Virus record (IMG/VR): IMGVR_UViG_3300020578_000536
Location: 1-20,074 of that record
Source: a virus
Length of the DNA: 20,074 bases
Direction: 5' to 3' (one strand)
The number at the start of each line of letters is the position of its first letter. The stretch's first letter is position 1. This document shows positions 12,101-18,516 of the stretch, piece after piece. The translations under genes and the position numbers were made by a program. The notes beneath the pieces were generated by a model. The model was not told where the DNA came from. It saw nothing but the letters and a program-made list of their open reading frames with translations, and did no database searches.

Positions 12101-15100
12101 TGGAGAGTGCCCCAAAGGAGTTGTTTCTAAACCACCAGGTCCGGTTTTTCTTAAATCTTTACTTTGGTATAAAGTTTTTCCAGATGAATCTGTTGAAAAT
12201 AAAGTTTCTCTTAGCTTTCTCGGTGAGTACAAATGACAATATTGAAGTTCATACTCTGATTTCATTCCCTCAGTTATAAATCCATCATCCTGAGTGAAAG
12301 TATTGAAATGTTTTTCGAACAGATTTATTCTCCAGTTCTTAATTCTTGGTATAAATTTGCAACCAGTTCCAGGAGATAGAACTTCAATTGAGGTGCCTGC
12401 TTGAGTATAACCACTTCCCGATTCAATTATTTTTATCGAAGTCAAATCACCATTTTGAATAACCGGAGTCAATACAGCGCCAATTCCATCTCCGTTTATA
12501 ACGATATTGGGGGGAGAATTGTAATTGGATCCTGAATTTAGAACTAACACCTCAATTATTTTTCCATTATTAATCACAGGAAGTAATTGTGCATTTTTGC
12601 CGGAAATTAAAGAGATATCTGGTACTCTTTCAAAATTAATAACCTCTGAAGATCCATAACCAACACCTTGATGCGAGAGATGAACTGAAGAAACGTTACC
12701 TCTAAAAATTGGTTGAATTCTTGCCTCAAAAGTCTCTGTTCCAATCGAGGAAATTCCTATTTTTCCAGATAAAGTAACAGTTATATCTGGATAGTTAAAT
12801 GAGTGAGTTCCAACTCCCACAGAACTAAGTTCAACGTACTGTTGAGTTCTATAGTAAAATTCTTTGTCAGTAGTACCACCAACTTGAGATAATTTGAAGT
12901 TATCATTATCTACTTTTGTCACATAATATTCTGTTCCGATTGTTAAACCACCAATAGCAGTTTCAGATGGTGTATATTTAATTTTTTCCCCAGAATTATA
13001 CTCATGATTAACAATTGTTATTTGATTAAGTGAAGTGTTTATGCCAGAAATATTAGTTGTTTTTTGTTTGTTTTGATAGTTTATCCCAGGCGAAGTAACA
13101 GTAATGCTTTCTACAACAGATTTTTTGTTAACTGATTTTAAAGTATGCTTGCCTATTCCAAATGAACTTAAAACTACCGTATTAATGCCAATAATGGCAT
13201 CATTTTGTGTTGGATGAAGTTTTACAGTTGATGGACCAACAACAGAAACATAGTAAGATGAGTTAGTATTAATCCCGCCAACAGCAGTTTGAGATTTGGT
13301 TTGATATATTACTTGTTCAGCATTTCTAAATTTATGGTATGTTGTGAATCCAATTGTAGATTGTGTAGATCCAATGCCAATTCTAGCAGATCCAGAGTCA
13401 GCAAAAAAATCTGCAGAATGATCAATTAACTTCATGTTTACTGAGGCATTAGCTCCAGATCCATTTCCCCCAGATATTGCTACAGTTGGTGTTTTAATAT
13501 AATCAAAACCAGAATCTAAAATTCTGATTTCTTGAAGTGAACCAATTACCGATACATATCCCGTTGCTCCTGTTCCAACATTATCAGAAACAAATAAGTT
13601 TGGAGGATTAATTATATCATAACCAAATCCTGGTGTTGATATATCAATTGTTTCTAATTTTCCATAATAGATCGTATCTGATGACTTGTAGTTAAGGATT
13701 TCAACTCCATTTACTAATATCCCAGTAAATCCTGGTTTTGTTTCATAAGATTCTCCATCTAATATTGGATCACTAATTTCACGCAGAAGTTTTTGTGGTT
13801 TTAATGTTTTCAACCTAAAATTATATGGGCGAATATTAGAATCAACTACACTAGTGTTGCCTATTGATATAAAGTTAGAATTGTAAATATCATTTTTAGT
13901 TTTTGCCAGTTTAATTGTATTAGAATCAATTCTTTTTATGTAATATAATCCTTCACTTGGAGGTTTTCTATTAGAAACTTCTTTAGGACCTACGGTGCCA
14001 GTAATTACGAATATTCCTCCAGATGGTGCAACTCTTTTTCCAGAATCATCTTTAGAATCGAGACTGTAAAATAATGATGTTTTAACTATTACACCAGTTG
14101 ATGTTATGCCAGAATTAGAATCAACATAATTTACATTTATTTTTTGAGGTGTATAATAAATTGCATCGCCTGTATAAAAACCATGATTTGGGATTGTTAG
14201 AGACTCTCCAGAAAAATCTCCGTTAACAGGAACAGATCTATCTTTTGTATTAATCGGTTGCCCGAGGTAAGATGGTATTGATGGGGAGGATATTAAAATT
14301 TTATCTGGTTTTGTATCAGATGTTTCAGATTGATTTAGATAAACATTTTGAACGTTTGTTGAGAAATTAGATGCAGCGAAAGTATTTGATTTTACTTTTA
14401 AAATTTTTCTCTTAATTGTATATCTAATATTTGTAGATAAAAGTCCTTGACCTTTAATTAAAATTGATTTATCTGATAAAATATCTGTTATAGTTGAATT
14501 TTTATCAATCAAATCTGTGCCGGTGATGAAAATTTCATCACCTATTTTTAAATAATGATTAGTCTTTAAATTTATTCTATATGTGTTATCTGAAGCATCA
14601 AACAAACTTATACTACTCACTTCGTATTTTGATGCTACATTATAGAACCAATTTTTAGATAAAAAATCTCTTGATCTTGACCCTAAAGTTTTAATTAAAA
14701 TAGTATCATCTGAATCATAATAATAACTTTCTGTTGGTATCTGTAGATCTTGTATAACAGAGTTAATTCTAAGTTTTACTATATTTTTAGTTTTAACCGT
14801 AGAATATGTTCCTACATTTTCATATGAAAAATACTCGCCATATGCGTATGTGTTTATCCCAATACTTGACTTATCTAAAATTGTTTTAGTAATACCAGAA
14901 CATCCATAAAACTGATTCAGTGACTTTGAAGTATAAGCGACCACTCCGTTAGTGTTATCATTAAAGGTAACATAAAGTTCTCCTGTATTTCCAAATCCAA
15001 CAGTAGAATCGACATCCAGTGTTGTTGGGCCAGACGACACTAGAATTTCTCCTCGCATAGAGGTATGATTCTGACAGACATAATAATATATGCCAGGTGC

Positions 15101-16375
15101 TACTCCATTAGTATCCCATGAGACGGTTCCGACTTGCGCTCCATTATTTGTTAAAGTCCCAGTAGTAACATTATTACTAGTCCCTGTGGAATTGATTGTT
15201 TTTATTCTAAACGGATGTCCAGATGCATTTATATTGAATATTAAAATGTCTCCCACCACCACACTGAGAGTTGGATTACTTCCGATAGCATCACCAGTAA
15301 AAACATAGTTGCCCGATCCATTATTTGTTACACCATAAGTTTTTGTGGCGCCAGCACTTATAGTTCCGATTAGTTTTGTTTTTGGGTGAATCGAGAATGC
15401 CCCATAGGTTGCTCCATCAACTCTTGAATCTCTATCATATCCAGCATCAAGACTTAAAGTATAGTAAGTTTGTCCTAACCCAGAGACATTTTTTGAAATA
15501 TTCCCTATTGGTGCATATGCTTTTGTAAATAAATTGCCGTATTGATTTTGTTTTAACGTACTATTTTCTAGTTTTAGAGGATCTCCTTCTATTGCTTCTA
15601 CAACCAGATTTTTTACAACTTGATAATTTGCAGATGAAGGAGTAAAAAGATAATCACTAGGTCTAACAATCTTTACCTCTTCATTATACAGTGATTTAAA
15701 TAAAATTTCAAAAGATCTATCAGTTCCTCTAGTTGAGTAAAAATCTTTAGACTGTTTTATAAAAAGATTTTGATTTAATTGATTTGTTAACTTTCTATTC
15801 TCTAATCCTGGCAGAAATTGTTTTTTTAATTTAATTAAAAATTCTTTTAAAAATAAAATACTTAGATTTTTTATTTCATCTCCTTTTCTGATCAATACAT
15901 TGGATGAATTATAGTCACTACCCTGATGTTCTGCAGAATTTGAGGAGGAAAACGTTAGTTGCTCTGGTTTATTATTAGTAATATAAGTGGTTATACCACT
16001 AAAACCCCTAATGCACCCAGTAAAACTACTGGTCGTAATTCCGGTGTATGTAATAATTTCATCATTAATCTTTAAAAGTCCATATGAGTTTGGAAATCCT
16101 CTAGTTCCACTTGGAGACTGTAGTAAATCAATGTTAATTGTTGTAGTTCCAAATTCCAGATCATTTGATAATATTACACTATCTGATAAGTTTGTAATTT
16201 CATTTAATTTAATATATTGATCGATATTATTGATAAGATCAATTGGAGCTCCTTGAAATTCTTGAGAGATGTAGTATTGTTTTAAAAATTCTGATATTAA
16301 AGGGAACTCCTCCCTAACATAAGAGGGAAGTTGATTTTGAACTACATTGCTAAATTGAATTCTTTTTTCTGACAT
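3167..16375 (-). CDS. Giant (4402 aa) baseplate-associated virion protein, gp7 position
   Basis: This is one uninterrupted 13.2-kb gene directly after gp6, the place of gp7 in T4. Marine T4-like phages are known to carry very large structural proteins here, sometimes labelled VrlC-like; T4 gp7 itself is only about 1030 residues. Residues 1-260 look like a conserved anchor: QLPSYVREEFPLISEFLKQY near 16-35 and FYSTRGTDRSFEILFKSLYN near 210-230. After that come a cupredoxin domain (about 336-446), a YHYH-type domain (about 1357-1520), at least nine NH-x-x-x-x-TG modules, about fifteen G-x-G-Y modules, two modules with LINDVFQ/FINDILQ motifs (about 3427-3500 and 3870-3950), and a closing region with FGNFSWGRIDL. 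No signal peptide, membrane segment or enzyme active site is apparent. I infer a peripheral baseplate component that may contact the host surface. The ATG lacks a clear Shine-Dalgarno sequence. The structural role is well supported; equivalence to gp7 is positional only. Confidence 0.9.
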   Translation of the reverse strand: MSEKRIQFSNVVQNQLPSYVREEFPLISEFLKQYYISQEFQGAPIDLINNIDQYIKLNEITNLSDSVILSNDLEFGTTTINIDLLQSPSGTRGFPNSYGLLKINDEIITYTGITTSSFTGCIRGFSGITTYITNNKPEQLTFSSSNSAEHQGSDYNSSNVLIRKGDEIKNLSILFLKEFLIKLKKQFLPGLENRKLTNQLNQNLFIKQSKDFYSTRGTDRSFEILFKSLYNEEVKIVRPSDYLFTPSSANYQVVKNLVVEAIEGDPLKLENSTLKQNQYGNLFTKAYAPIGNISKNVSGLGQTYYTLSLDAGYDRDSRVDGATYGAFSIHPKTKLIGTISAGATKTYGVTNNGSGNYVFTGDAIGSNPTLSVVVGDILIFNINASGHPFRIKTINSTGTSNNVTTGTLTNNGAQVGTVSWDTNGVAPGIYYYVCQNHTSMRGEILVSSGPTTLDVDSTVGFGNTGELYVTFNDNTNGVVAYTSKSLNQFYGCSGITKTILDKSSIGINTYAYGEYFSYENVGTYSTVKTKNIVKLRINSVIQDLQIPTESYYYDSDDTILIKTLGSRSRDFLSKNWFYNVASKYEVSSISLFDASDNTYRINLKTNHYLKIGDEIFITGTDLIDKNSTITDILSDKSILIKGQGLLSTNIRYTIKRKILKVKSNTFAASNFSTNVQNVYLNQSETSDTKPDKILISSPSIPSYLGQPINTKDRSVPVNGDFSGESLTIPNHGFYTGDAIYYTPQKINVNYVDSNSGITSTGVIVKTSLFYSLDSKDDSGKRVAPSGGIFVITGTVGPKEVSNRKPPSEGLYYIKRIDSNTIKLAKTKNDIYNSNFISIGNTSVVDSNIRPYNFRLKTLKPQKLLREISDPILDGESYETKPGFTGILVNGVEILNYKSSDTIYYGKLETIDISTPGFGYDIINPPNLFVSDNVGTGATGYVSVIGSLQEIRILDSGFDYIKTPTVAISGGNGSGANASVNMKLIDHSADFFADSGSARIGIGSTQSTIGFTTYHKFRNAEQVIYQTKSQTAVGGINTNSSYYVSVVGPSTVKLHPTQNDAIIGINTVVLSSFGIGKHTLKSVNKKSVVESITVTSPGINYQNKQKTTNISGINTSLNQITIVNHEYNSGEKIKYTPSETAIGGLTIGTEYYVTKVDNDNFKLSQVGGTTDKEFYYRTQQYVELSSVGVGTHSFNYPDITVTLSGKIGISSIGTETFEARIQPIFRGNVSSVHLSHQGVGYGSSEVINFERVPDISLISGKNAQLLPVINNGKIIEVLVLNSGSNYNSPPNIVINGDGIGAVLTPVIQNGDLTSIKIIESGSGYTQAGTSIEVLSPGTGCKFIPRIKNWRINLFEKHFNTFTQDDGFITEGMKSEYELQYCHLYSPRKLRETLFSTDSSGKTLYQSKDLRKTGPGGLETTPLGHSPIIGWAYDGHPIYGPYGYVTKSGGTVALMKSGYQLNSSRSSGPPTSIYPLGFFVEDYTYKNVSDETVLDENNGRFCVTPEFPKGTYAYFATINTSSIDTVLPFLGYKRPLFPYLVGENFKGIPNKFNFDPKSNQDEYDLNNTNLLRNTEPYNLINELVNYEYLNLPNSLNQKTDITSVTPGQIENIGIITGGNFYKINDSIIFDETGTGGFGVMAKVSKLLGKSVNSVSVATSSINNVEISPSKNKGEYIIICDSPHKFKNTDIINITGLSTTSSKIEGSYSVGIGNTALLTVAGLGTTSSGISTIGITGIVTYFSVMGNFIDLRENDILSIGTERVKVLNVQPEFSRIRVLRGVDGTVAGSAHTVTTILYADPRRLIVNVGFNTSYNYKQNKQIYFDPAEVVGLGTSAGVGIGSTITISNPGAATTIFIPTKTLFIKNHNLETGDIVTYSSNGGSGIVVEDQHNVGVGTTLSNGQTLFVAKIDNNLIGLSTVRVGLGTTGTFVGIASTVSSSTTLFFKSIGVGNTHSLKTNYEVITGEINRNLVTVSTAQTHGLETGHTVNVDINPSISTTFTLTYSDYSRKLLINPQTFNSSGINTLSSIFTVINHGYKTGQKVLHTSTSPSQGLSNNKSYFIVRINDNSFKLSNTYFDSIQLKPSTIGISSASSGTFSLINPPLEVYRNSTLTFDLSSSTLSYINQSTLYPAFELNFYTDENFTKLYDKNLESATFEIQRVGVVGVSTNAKVTLTINEKTPQTLFYKLDSVYDNDLPAVKSEVNVDSEVQLNNRVISKFSLYNGKHVITSISSTAFTYPLSMKPERSSYVSSTSSLRYETDCVHAFGPISQIEIKNKGKNYYALPEITSIRSGIGSGAILKISSTSIGKIKKVKIKDIGFDFASDKTVRPTAAIPQIIKVEALASFDFIGITSAGRGYSRAPKLLVLDGRTNSLVNDVDLRYSLGDSQVKIFKNTFGINNVKPIILPTQNTNGVLIQHVGYNTTSKDVTVKLAVGFSTADSWPFAIGDKVLIENVSIGIGSTGKGFNSQNYNYKLFTLTGVTTNLGGIGSVTYSLNGLVNDGELVGTFSTATSSGRIIPEKHFPVFNPKLKTNNYNVGEIVKSKSSSITGTVESWDSRNTILKISSKDQFISGEIIEGLSSKTQGFASSVTSFDTSFVVGSSSTITQGWQNIFGFLNNNLQRVQDSFYYQKFSYSLKSKVAFDTWKDPVGALNHTLGFKKFADYQLESTLPRDKQTDMKIGLSTELGYVESVLDLTRFVNLNCVFDFDLVRENSINLNSSIISDKIIFSNRILTDYEESIGNRVLLIDDISGLFNSNPRATAFSIVNTFKLSSVRAQKYITFVTDRRYTAQRQLLIVDLIHDGFFAYMNQYGRVETTYDQGSFDFSVSGSDGQLLFYPTQSSINDYNVTCLSYNLDDNLLSTGSTSIGGVLLIDTDSVSLSSGVTTSIVGIASTYSSVKVLVQITPDINSNKFEFEELNIVHDGTNIELLEYGQLTTIPTAFGGSGLGTYHPYFSGSNLKIDFIPNSGVGIGTTGAVNTIQVGLANSSFSGIGTLDLKHARLEVRTTSISSSASPGLTTVGQYPNEYDAAYFVVQIVDTTNNRCQMSEVIVVDDYVDTTTSYDTYDTEFGIVQTHSGLGTIGSRVSAAGTVELLFTPIPSIATQVKVYMNALRHQDDSRDIISFNNGTIETFLSNYTGTERDIKRSFDLKHKSDPIFERYFNGSSSSIVDLTNDTISIPNHFFVTGESVVYYQSGAGTTQAIGIATTTIAGVGSTDKLTPGITTTNSLFIVKVDSNKIKLASSAQNALKFVPDVLDLTSVGIGTLHRFVSTNQNAKVVISLDNIIQSPVVSTAVTTTLADQVFTTDDLIKFSGITSFFGGDLIKISNEIMKIEGVGIGSTNTVKVRREWMGTSLAGYSTGQLVTKVNGNYNIIDNTITFSEAPYGNTPLGTSTNPPDERDWTGITTSSSFHGRSFIRSGIKNSSNDTYHKNYVFDDISSEFNGTNQNFTLKSNGVNVSGITSDAVILINDVFQGRGNSSTYVLNESSGIITISFNGTAQVITSDVGISSFPKGGIIVSVGSTEGSGYQPLVSAGGTVTVSSAGTVQSITIGNTGSGYRSAATYKILTDVSNSVGIGSTIIFLENNNSVFSLLSLLNTGSNCSIGVGTFIEISNVITSVGSTFVQVGTAATSQYAIPSGTQAVIKISNPQTGVVNIGVSTGSVGINTIEHVGYATIISGGISTTVTITNAGSGYTALSLIKTELISHPVSSGSTIIFTSNLTNVNVGNVVSVGTAITNASIVGIASTSFTIGSGSTSPSSIGIGTVITFKKNNPPYVVIDSPDSYSNIPLRYSSSSSGVGTEAKVDIVVGQGSSVIDFEVTNTGYGYRNGDILTVPVGGLTGIPTSANFREFQLTVQNIFTDEFSGWSIGELDVFDNFDELFDGNTQTFQLTKGGLIKSIVAARGSNIIVQDTLLIFINDILQVPGEGYVFSGGSIITFTEAPKVGDTSKIIFYKGSGSVDVVGREIIETVKVGDDLTIGYDASVGQQPYQQEEERIVTSINSTDEVSTVSYFGPGNTEDETLLRPVVWCRQTEDKIINEKDVGKDRELYEPNINHFGYVIKTVGVGSTAIYVDNIRPFFNARNENDTSLTFQNSITIISQENRSGAIATAVVSGLGTISSVVISDGGAGYTTAIVSFGSTVGVDTSTRAFGSVTIGAGGTITGVAITSPGVGYTSSNPPQVLISSPNPVVETNNVSSFSGDSGVIVGFGTTTQSFIDKFIFDFYIPQDSFLRNTTYVGTAITLSSINVNDYFIVYNSNVGIGSTVLISKDVLNNIVGIGTNFVDNVYQVDTAFTTQSTVAGIGLTHVRRVFARITGIGTINFSSTLITFDSTVFTFDSIGSVGSAYTGIVTTSNYFGNFSWGRIDLTARAESNEFNFYGDRRVGGITTSAIVQRTKPLKFKKYLI
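11816..12307 (-). other. YHYH-family domain with degenerate YHYH motif
   Basis: Residues about 1357-1520 of the giant protein carry the hallmarks of the YHYH protein family: GWAYDGHPIYGPYGY at 1428-1442, then DENNGRFCVTPEFPKGTYAYF, then FPYLVGENF. In the family the second block normally contains YHYH; here residues 1510-1513 read YAYF, so both motif histidines are lost while the GHPIYGP block (H1434) is kept. The family's function is poorly known. The match is from memory of the motif pattern. Confidence 0.72.
15038..15370 (-). other. Cupredoxin-like domain with complete type 1 copper ligand set
   Basis: Residues about 336-446 of the giant protein have the layout of a small blue copper domain. 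VVVGDILIFN comes first, then ASGHPFRI with H387, then PGIYYYVCQNHTSMRGEI with C434, H437 and M440. The C-x2-H-x2-M spacing matches amicyanin (C-x2-H-x2-M) rather than plastocyanin (C-x2-H-x4-M). The flanks read KLIGTISAG on one side and SSGPTTLDVDSTVGF on the other, which looks like one beta module split by an insertion. Copper binding is predicted from the ligands, not shown. Confidence 0.82.
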
Positions 16376-16394
16376 TTTAATATTTTATTCTTAA

Positions 16395-18515
16395 TTATGG
16401 GTATCCATATGAACCAGATGAACCAGATGAACCAGATGAACCAGATGAACCAGATGAACCAGATGATGATGTTGGTGCTGAGTAAGTTCCAGCGGCCGCA
16501 GATGAAACTGATGTAGTTGATGTAGTTGATGTAGTTGATGTGGTCGGAGTTCCAGTTCCAGTTATAACCGCAGATGACTCAACCAATCCCCCAGGACGAA
16601 CGAGGAAACCATTCGCATAACTTGAAGATGATATGTAAGTTGATGCTGATGGATCTAGTCCAGATGAAATGTTATCTACAACCATATCAAAAATACTATT
16701 ACTAATATCTAGTTGTAAATATAAGTCCTGTAATCCTACAACGTCATTAGAAAGCGGAGAGGTTGAAATTTCTATGATTGTCTGACCATCTTTTATTTTT
16801 CCTGCTTGAACATTAACTGGATTTAAAGTTATGATCCCTTTTTTATAATCAATTTTTCCAACATTTCTTCTTATGATTGTTGGACTTGTGGAATTTGGTG
16901 ATGGAACTGTAAAAAAGAAGAGAGATCCAGTTATTCTGTTTGTATCTGGTATGTCAGACAGATAAACATTTTGTTGAATTCCAGCAATTCTAAAAGCACT
17001 TGATTTAATATTATAACCACTCATGTTCTTAATATGAAATTCATTTCCGAATCCAATTTGATATTCTGCAAAGGTATTTAATGTTACTCTTATATCTCTT
17101 CTCATTTGAACCGTGGTAATATTCGAAGTCACAGACTCATGACTATTATCAATAATTCTTAAAAACTTACTATATTTAAATCTCGCACCATATTTGTTTA
17201 GTTCTGATGATTCTGAATATTGAGATGCATTATTTTGAACAATCGTGGAAACATATTCTGGAGAGGAAGCCAAATTGGTATTATAATAAACTCTTGAACT
17301 AACTTCCAAATAAAGATATTTTAAATCAAGAATTTCTGGCACAATTCCTGCAACTGCATACTTTTTGAGTTTAAGTTTAATATTTTCTTTAATTAAATTT
17401 GGGATAAAATCTCCAGTTTTTGGTTTAATGCTAATAAAAACCTTTCCATATTGTGGAGGTATGGTCTCCTCCCCACCAAAAACAGAAATTGATTCTGTCT
17501 CTGGATAAATTCTTGCTGGTATGAGAGTTTCATAATCTTCTGCAGTTAAGACTCTATTTTGAGATGCGTATATGCGAGGTGCAAACTTTTTAATTGAATC
17601 CACAGATTCAATTTGCTCCCCACCCGATGCGATTAAACCAGTTGTAAGTAAAGAAATACCAGAGGTAACTGTATAATCGACAGAATTTCTAGTATAGGTG
17701 AGTCTACCCGCAAATGTAAATTGACTTATTCCATTCGCACTATCTCCATTTGTTACGATGTAGTCTGCAGTGATATAGTTTCCTTCCTCTAATTTTTTTC
17801 CAAATATACCATCACCAAATAGTATTTCGTACCTTTCATCTTCAATCTCTTGAAGATAATAAACATTAGAATTTGATTTTACTTCAAATAAACTATCTTG
17901 TAATACATAATTAACTTGAGATGTTGAGGTTTCGTTCGATCTTATTTTAACAGAAATTAAACTAGTATCAATACCAGCATTTGGAAGTATAAATCTACGA
18001 TTTGGATTTCTTAAATCATAAACAAAGTTTGATGTTAATAAATTACCTTCATAAATTTTAAGATCATCAAAAGACGCGATTCCATTAACAACAGCAACAG
18101 TGATATCATCTAAAATTGAAAAAACAAAGGATTGATTTCCAAAAGCTCCAGATGTTGTAGCGACCGGACCTTTCCTTAAAGTAATCGTAGCTGGTGGAGG
18201 TGTAATATTTGTAGTGTCAATAAAGAAACTAACAGATGCCCTTGCTGCTTTTTTTGATTTAGGAACATAACCAATATTTCTTGCAAGTGCAACAACGTTT
18301 TCCCTAAGCGTTGCACTATCAATAAACACTTCATTTGCAACCATGTTTGCATTATATGAGGTAATATAGGTGTTGTATGCCAGAACATCAATAATTGTAG
18401 AGAGGTTAGACCCTTCAAAGTCATAATCAGTGAAGTTAGAGTTAGACTTTAAGTAATCTTTAAGAGTAGTTTTTATCTGATCGAAATCAAGATTTGAAAA
18501 GTTTACTAGTGGCAT
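16395..18515 (-). CDS. 6: Baseplate wedge subunit gp6
   Basis: This is a T4 gp6 homologue, a baseplate J-like protein. In T4, gp6 dimers tie neighbouring wedges into a continuous ring around the hub and shift on sheath contraction. The N-terminus is diagnostic: FSNLDFDQIKTTLKDYL, then DYDFEGSNLSTIIDVLAYNTY, NMVANEVFIDSATLRENVV and a GYVPKSKKAA block, all within the first 95 residues. A second conserved stretch near 321-365 reads AEDYETLIPARIYPETESIS, followed by FGGEE and PPQYGKVFISIKP. Its 706 residues exceed T4 gp6 (660); part of the excess is a low-complexity C-terminal tail with TTS repeats (about 658-669) and SGS repeats (about 685-702). Only one base separates it from gp25, which suggests translational coupling. 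No clear Shine-Dalgarno sequence precedes the ATG. Confidence 0.95.
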   Translation of the reverse strand: MPLVNFSNLDFDQIKTTLKDYLKSNSNFTDYDFEGSNLSTIIDVLAYNTYITSYNANMVANEVFIDSATLRENVVALARNIGYVPKSKKAARASVSFFIDTTNITPPPATITLRKGPVATTSGAFGNQSFVFSILDDITVAVVNGIASFDDLKIYEGNLLTSNFVYDLRNPNRRFILPNAGIDTSLISVKIRSNETSTSQVNYVLQDSLFEVKSNSNVYYLQEIEDERYEILFGDGIFGKKLEEGNYITADYIVTNGDSANGISQFTFAGRLTYTRNSVDYTVTSGISLLTTGLIASGGEQIESVDSIKKFAPRIYASQNRVLTAEDYETLIPARIYPETESISVFGGEETIPPQYGKVFISIKPKTGDFIPNLIKENIKLKLKKYAVAGIVPEILDLKYLYLEVSSRVYYNTNLASSPEYVSTIVQNNASQYSESSELNKYGARFKYSKFLRIIDNSHESVTSNITTVQMRRDIRVTLNTFAEYQIGFGNEFHIKNMSGYNIKSSAFRIAGIQQNVYLSDIPDTNRITGSLFFFTVPSPNSTSPTIIRRNVGKIDYKKGIITLNPVNVQAGKIKDGQTIIEISTSPLSNDVVGLQDLYLQLDISNSIFDMVVDNISSGLDPSASTYISSSSYANGFLVRPGGLVESSAVITGTGTPTTSTTSTTSTTSVSSAAAGTYSAPTSSSGSSGSSGSSGSSGSSGSYGYP
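16411..16464 (-). repeat. Six exact 9-bp tandem repeats coding the gp6 Ser-Gly tail
   Basis: The plus strand shows six perfect copies of GAACCAGAT. On the minus strand they encode a run of Ser-Gly-Ser units near the gp6 C-terminus, just before the final SYGYP. Because the unit is a multiple of three, slippage would change tail length without breaking the frame. Confidence 0.95.
16510..16545 (-). repeat. 9-bp tandem repeats coding a Thr-Thr-Ser stretch in gp6
   Basis: Three exact copies of GATGTAGTT and one diverged copy (GATGTGGTC) lie on the plus strand. They encode repeated Thr-Thr-Ser units upstream of the Ser-Gly repeat in gp6. Two unrelated 9-bp repeats within 140 bp mark this tail as fast-changing. 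Confidence 0.9.
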
Positions 18516-18516
18516 T

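Noticed and set aside
15038-15370. A captured host plastocyanin gene as an auxiliary photosynthesis gene
   Set aside because: The domain is embedded in frame in a virion protein, has no signal peptide, and its ligand spacing fits amicyanin rather than plastocyanin. It is not a free electron carrier gene.
5121-16220. Plus-strand open frames of 62-87 residues opposite the giant gene
   Set aside because: They are antisense shadows of the 4402-residue frame, with repeat-derived composition and no recognisable domain.
16492-16499. GCGGCCGC (NotI-type site) in AT-rich DNA as a sign of cloning
   Set aside because: It codes Ala residues in frame within the gp6 tail, and a single GC-rich octamer is weak evidence of any artefact.
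16411-16545. CRISPR array or regulatory iterons
   Set aside because: The 9-bp units are direct tandem repeats without spacers and code a simple Ser-Gly/Thr-Ser tail in frame.
18176-18424. Minus-strand 82-residue frame inside gp6
   Set aside because: It overlaps the highly conserved gp6 N-terminal region in another frame; composition is Leu/Gln-rich and unconvincing.
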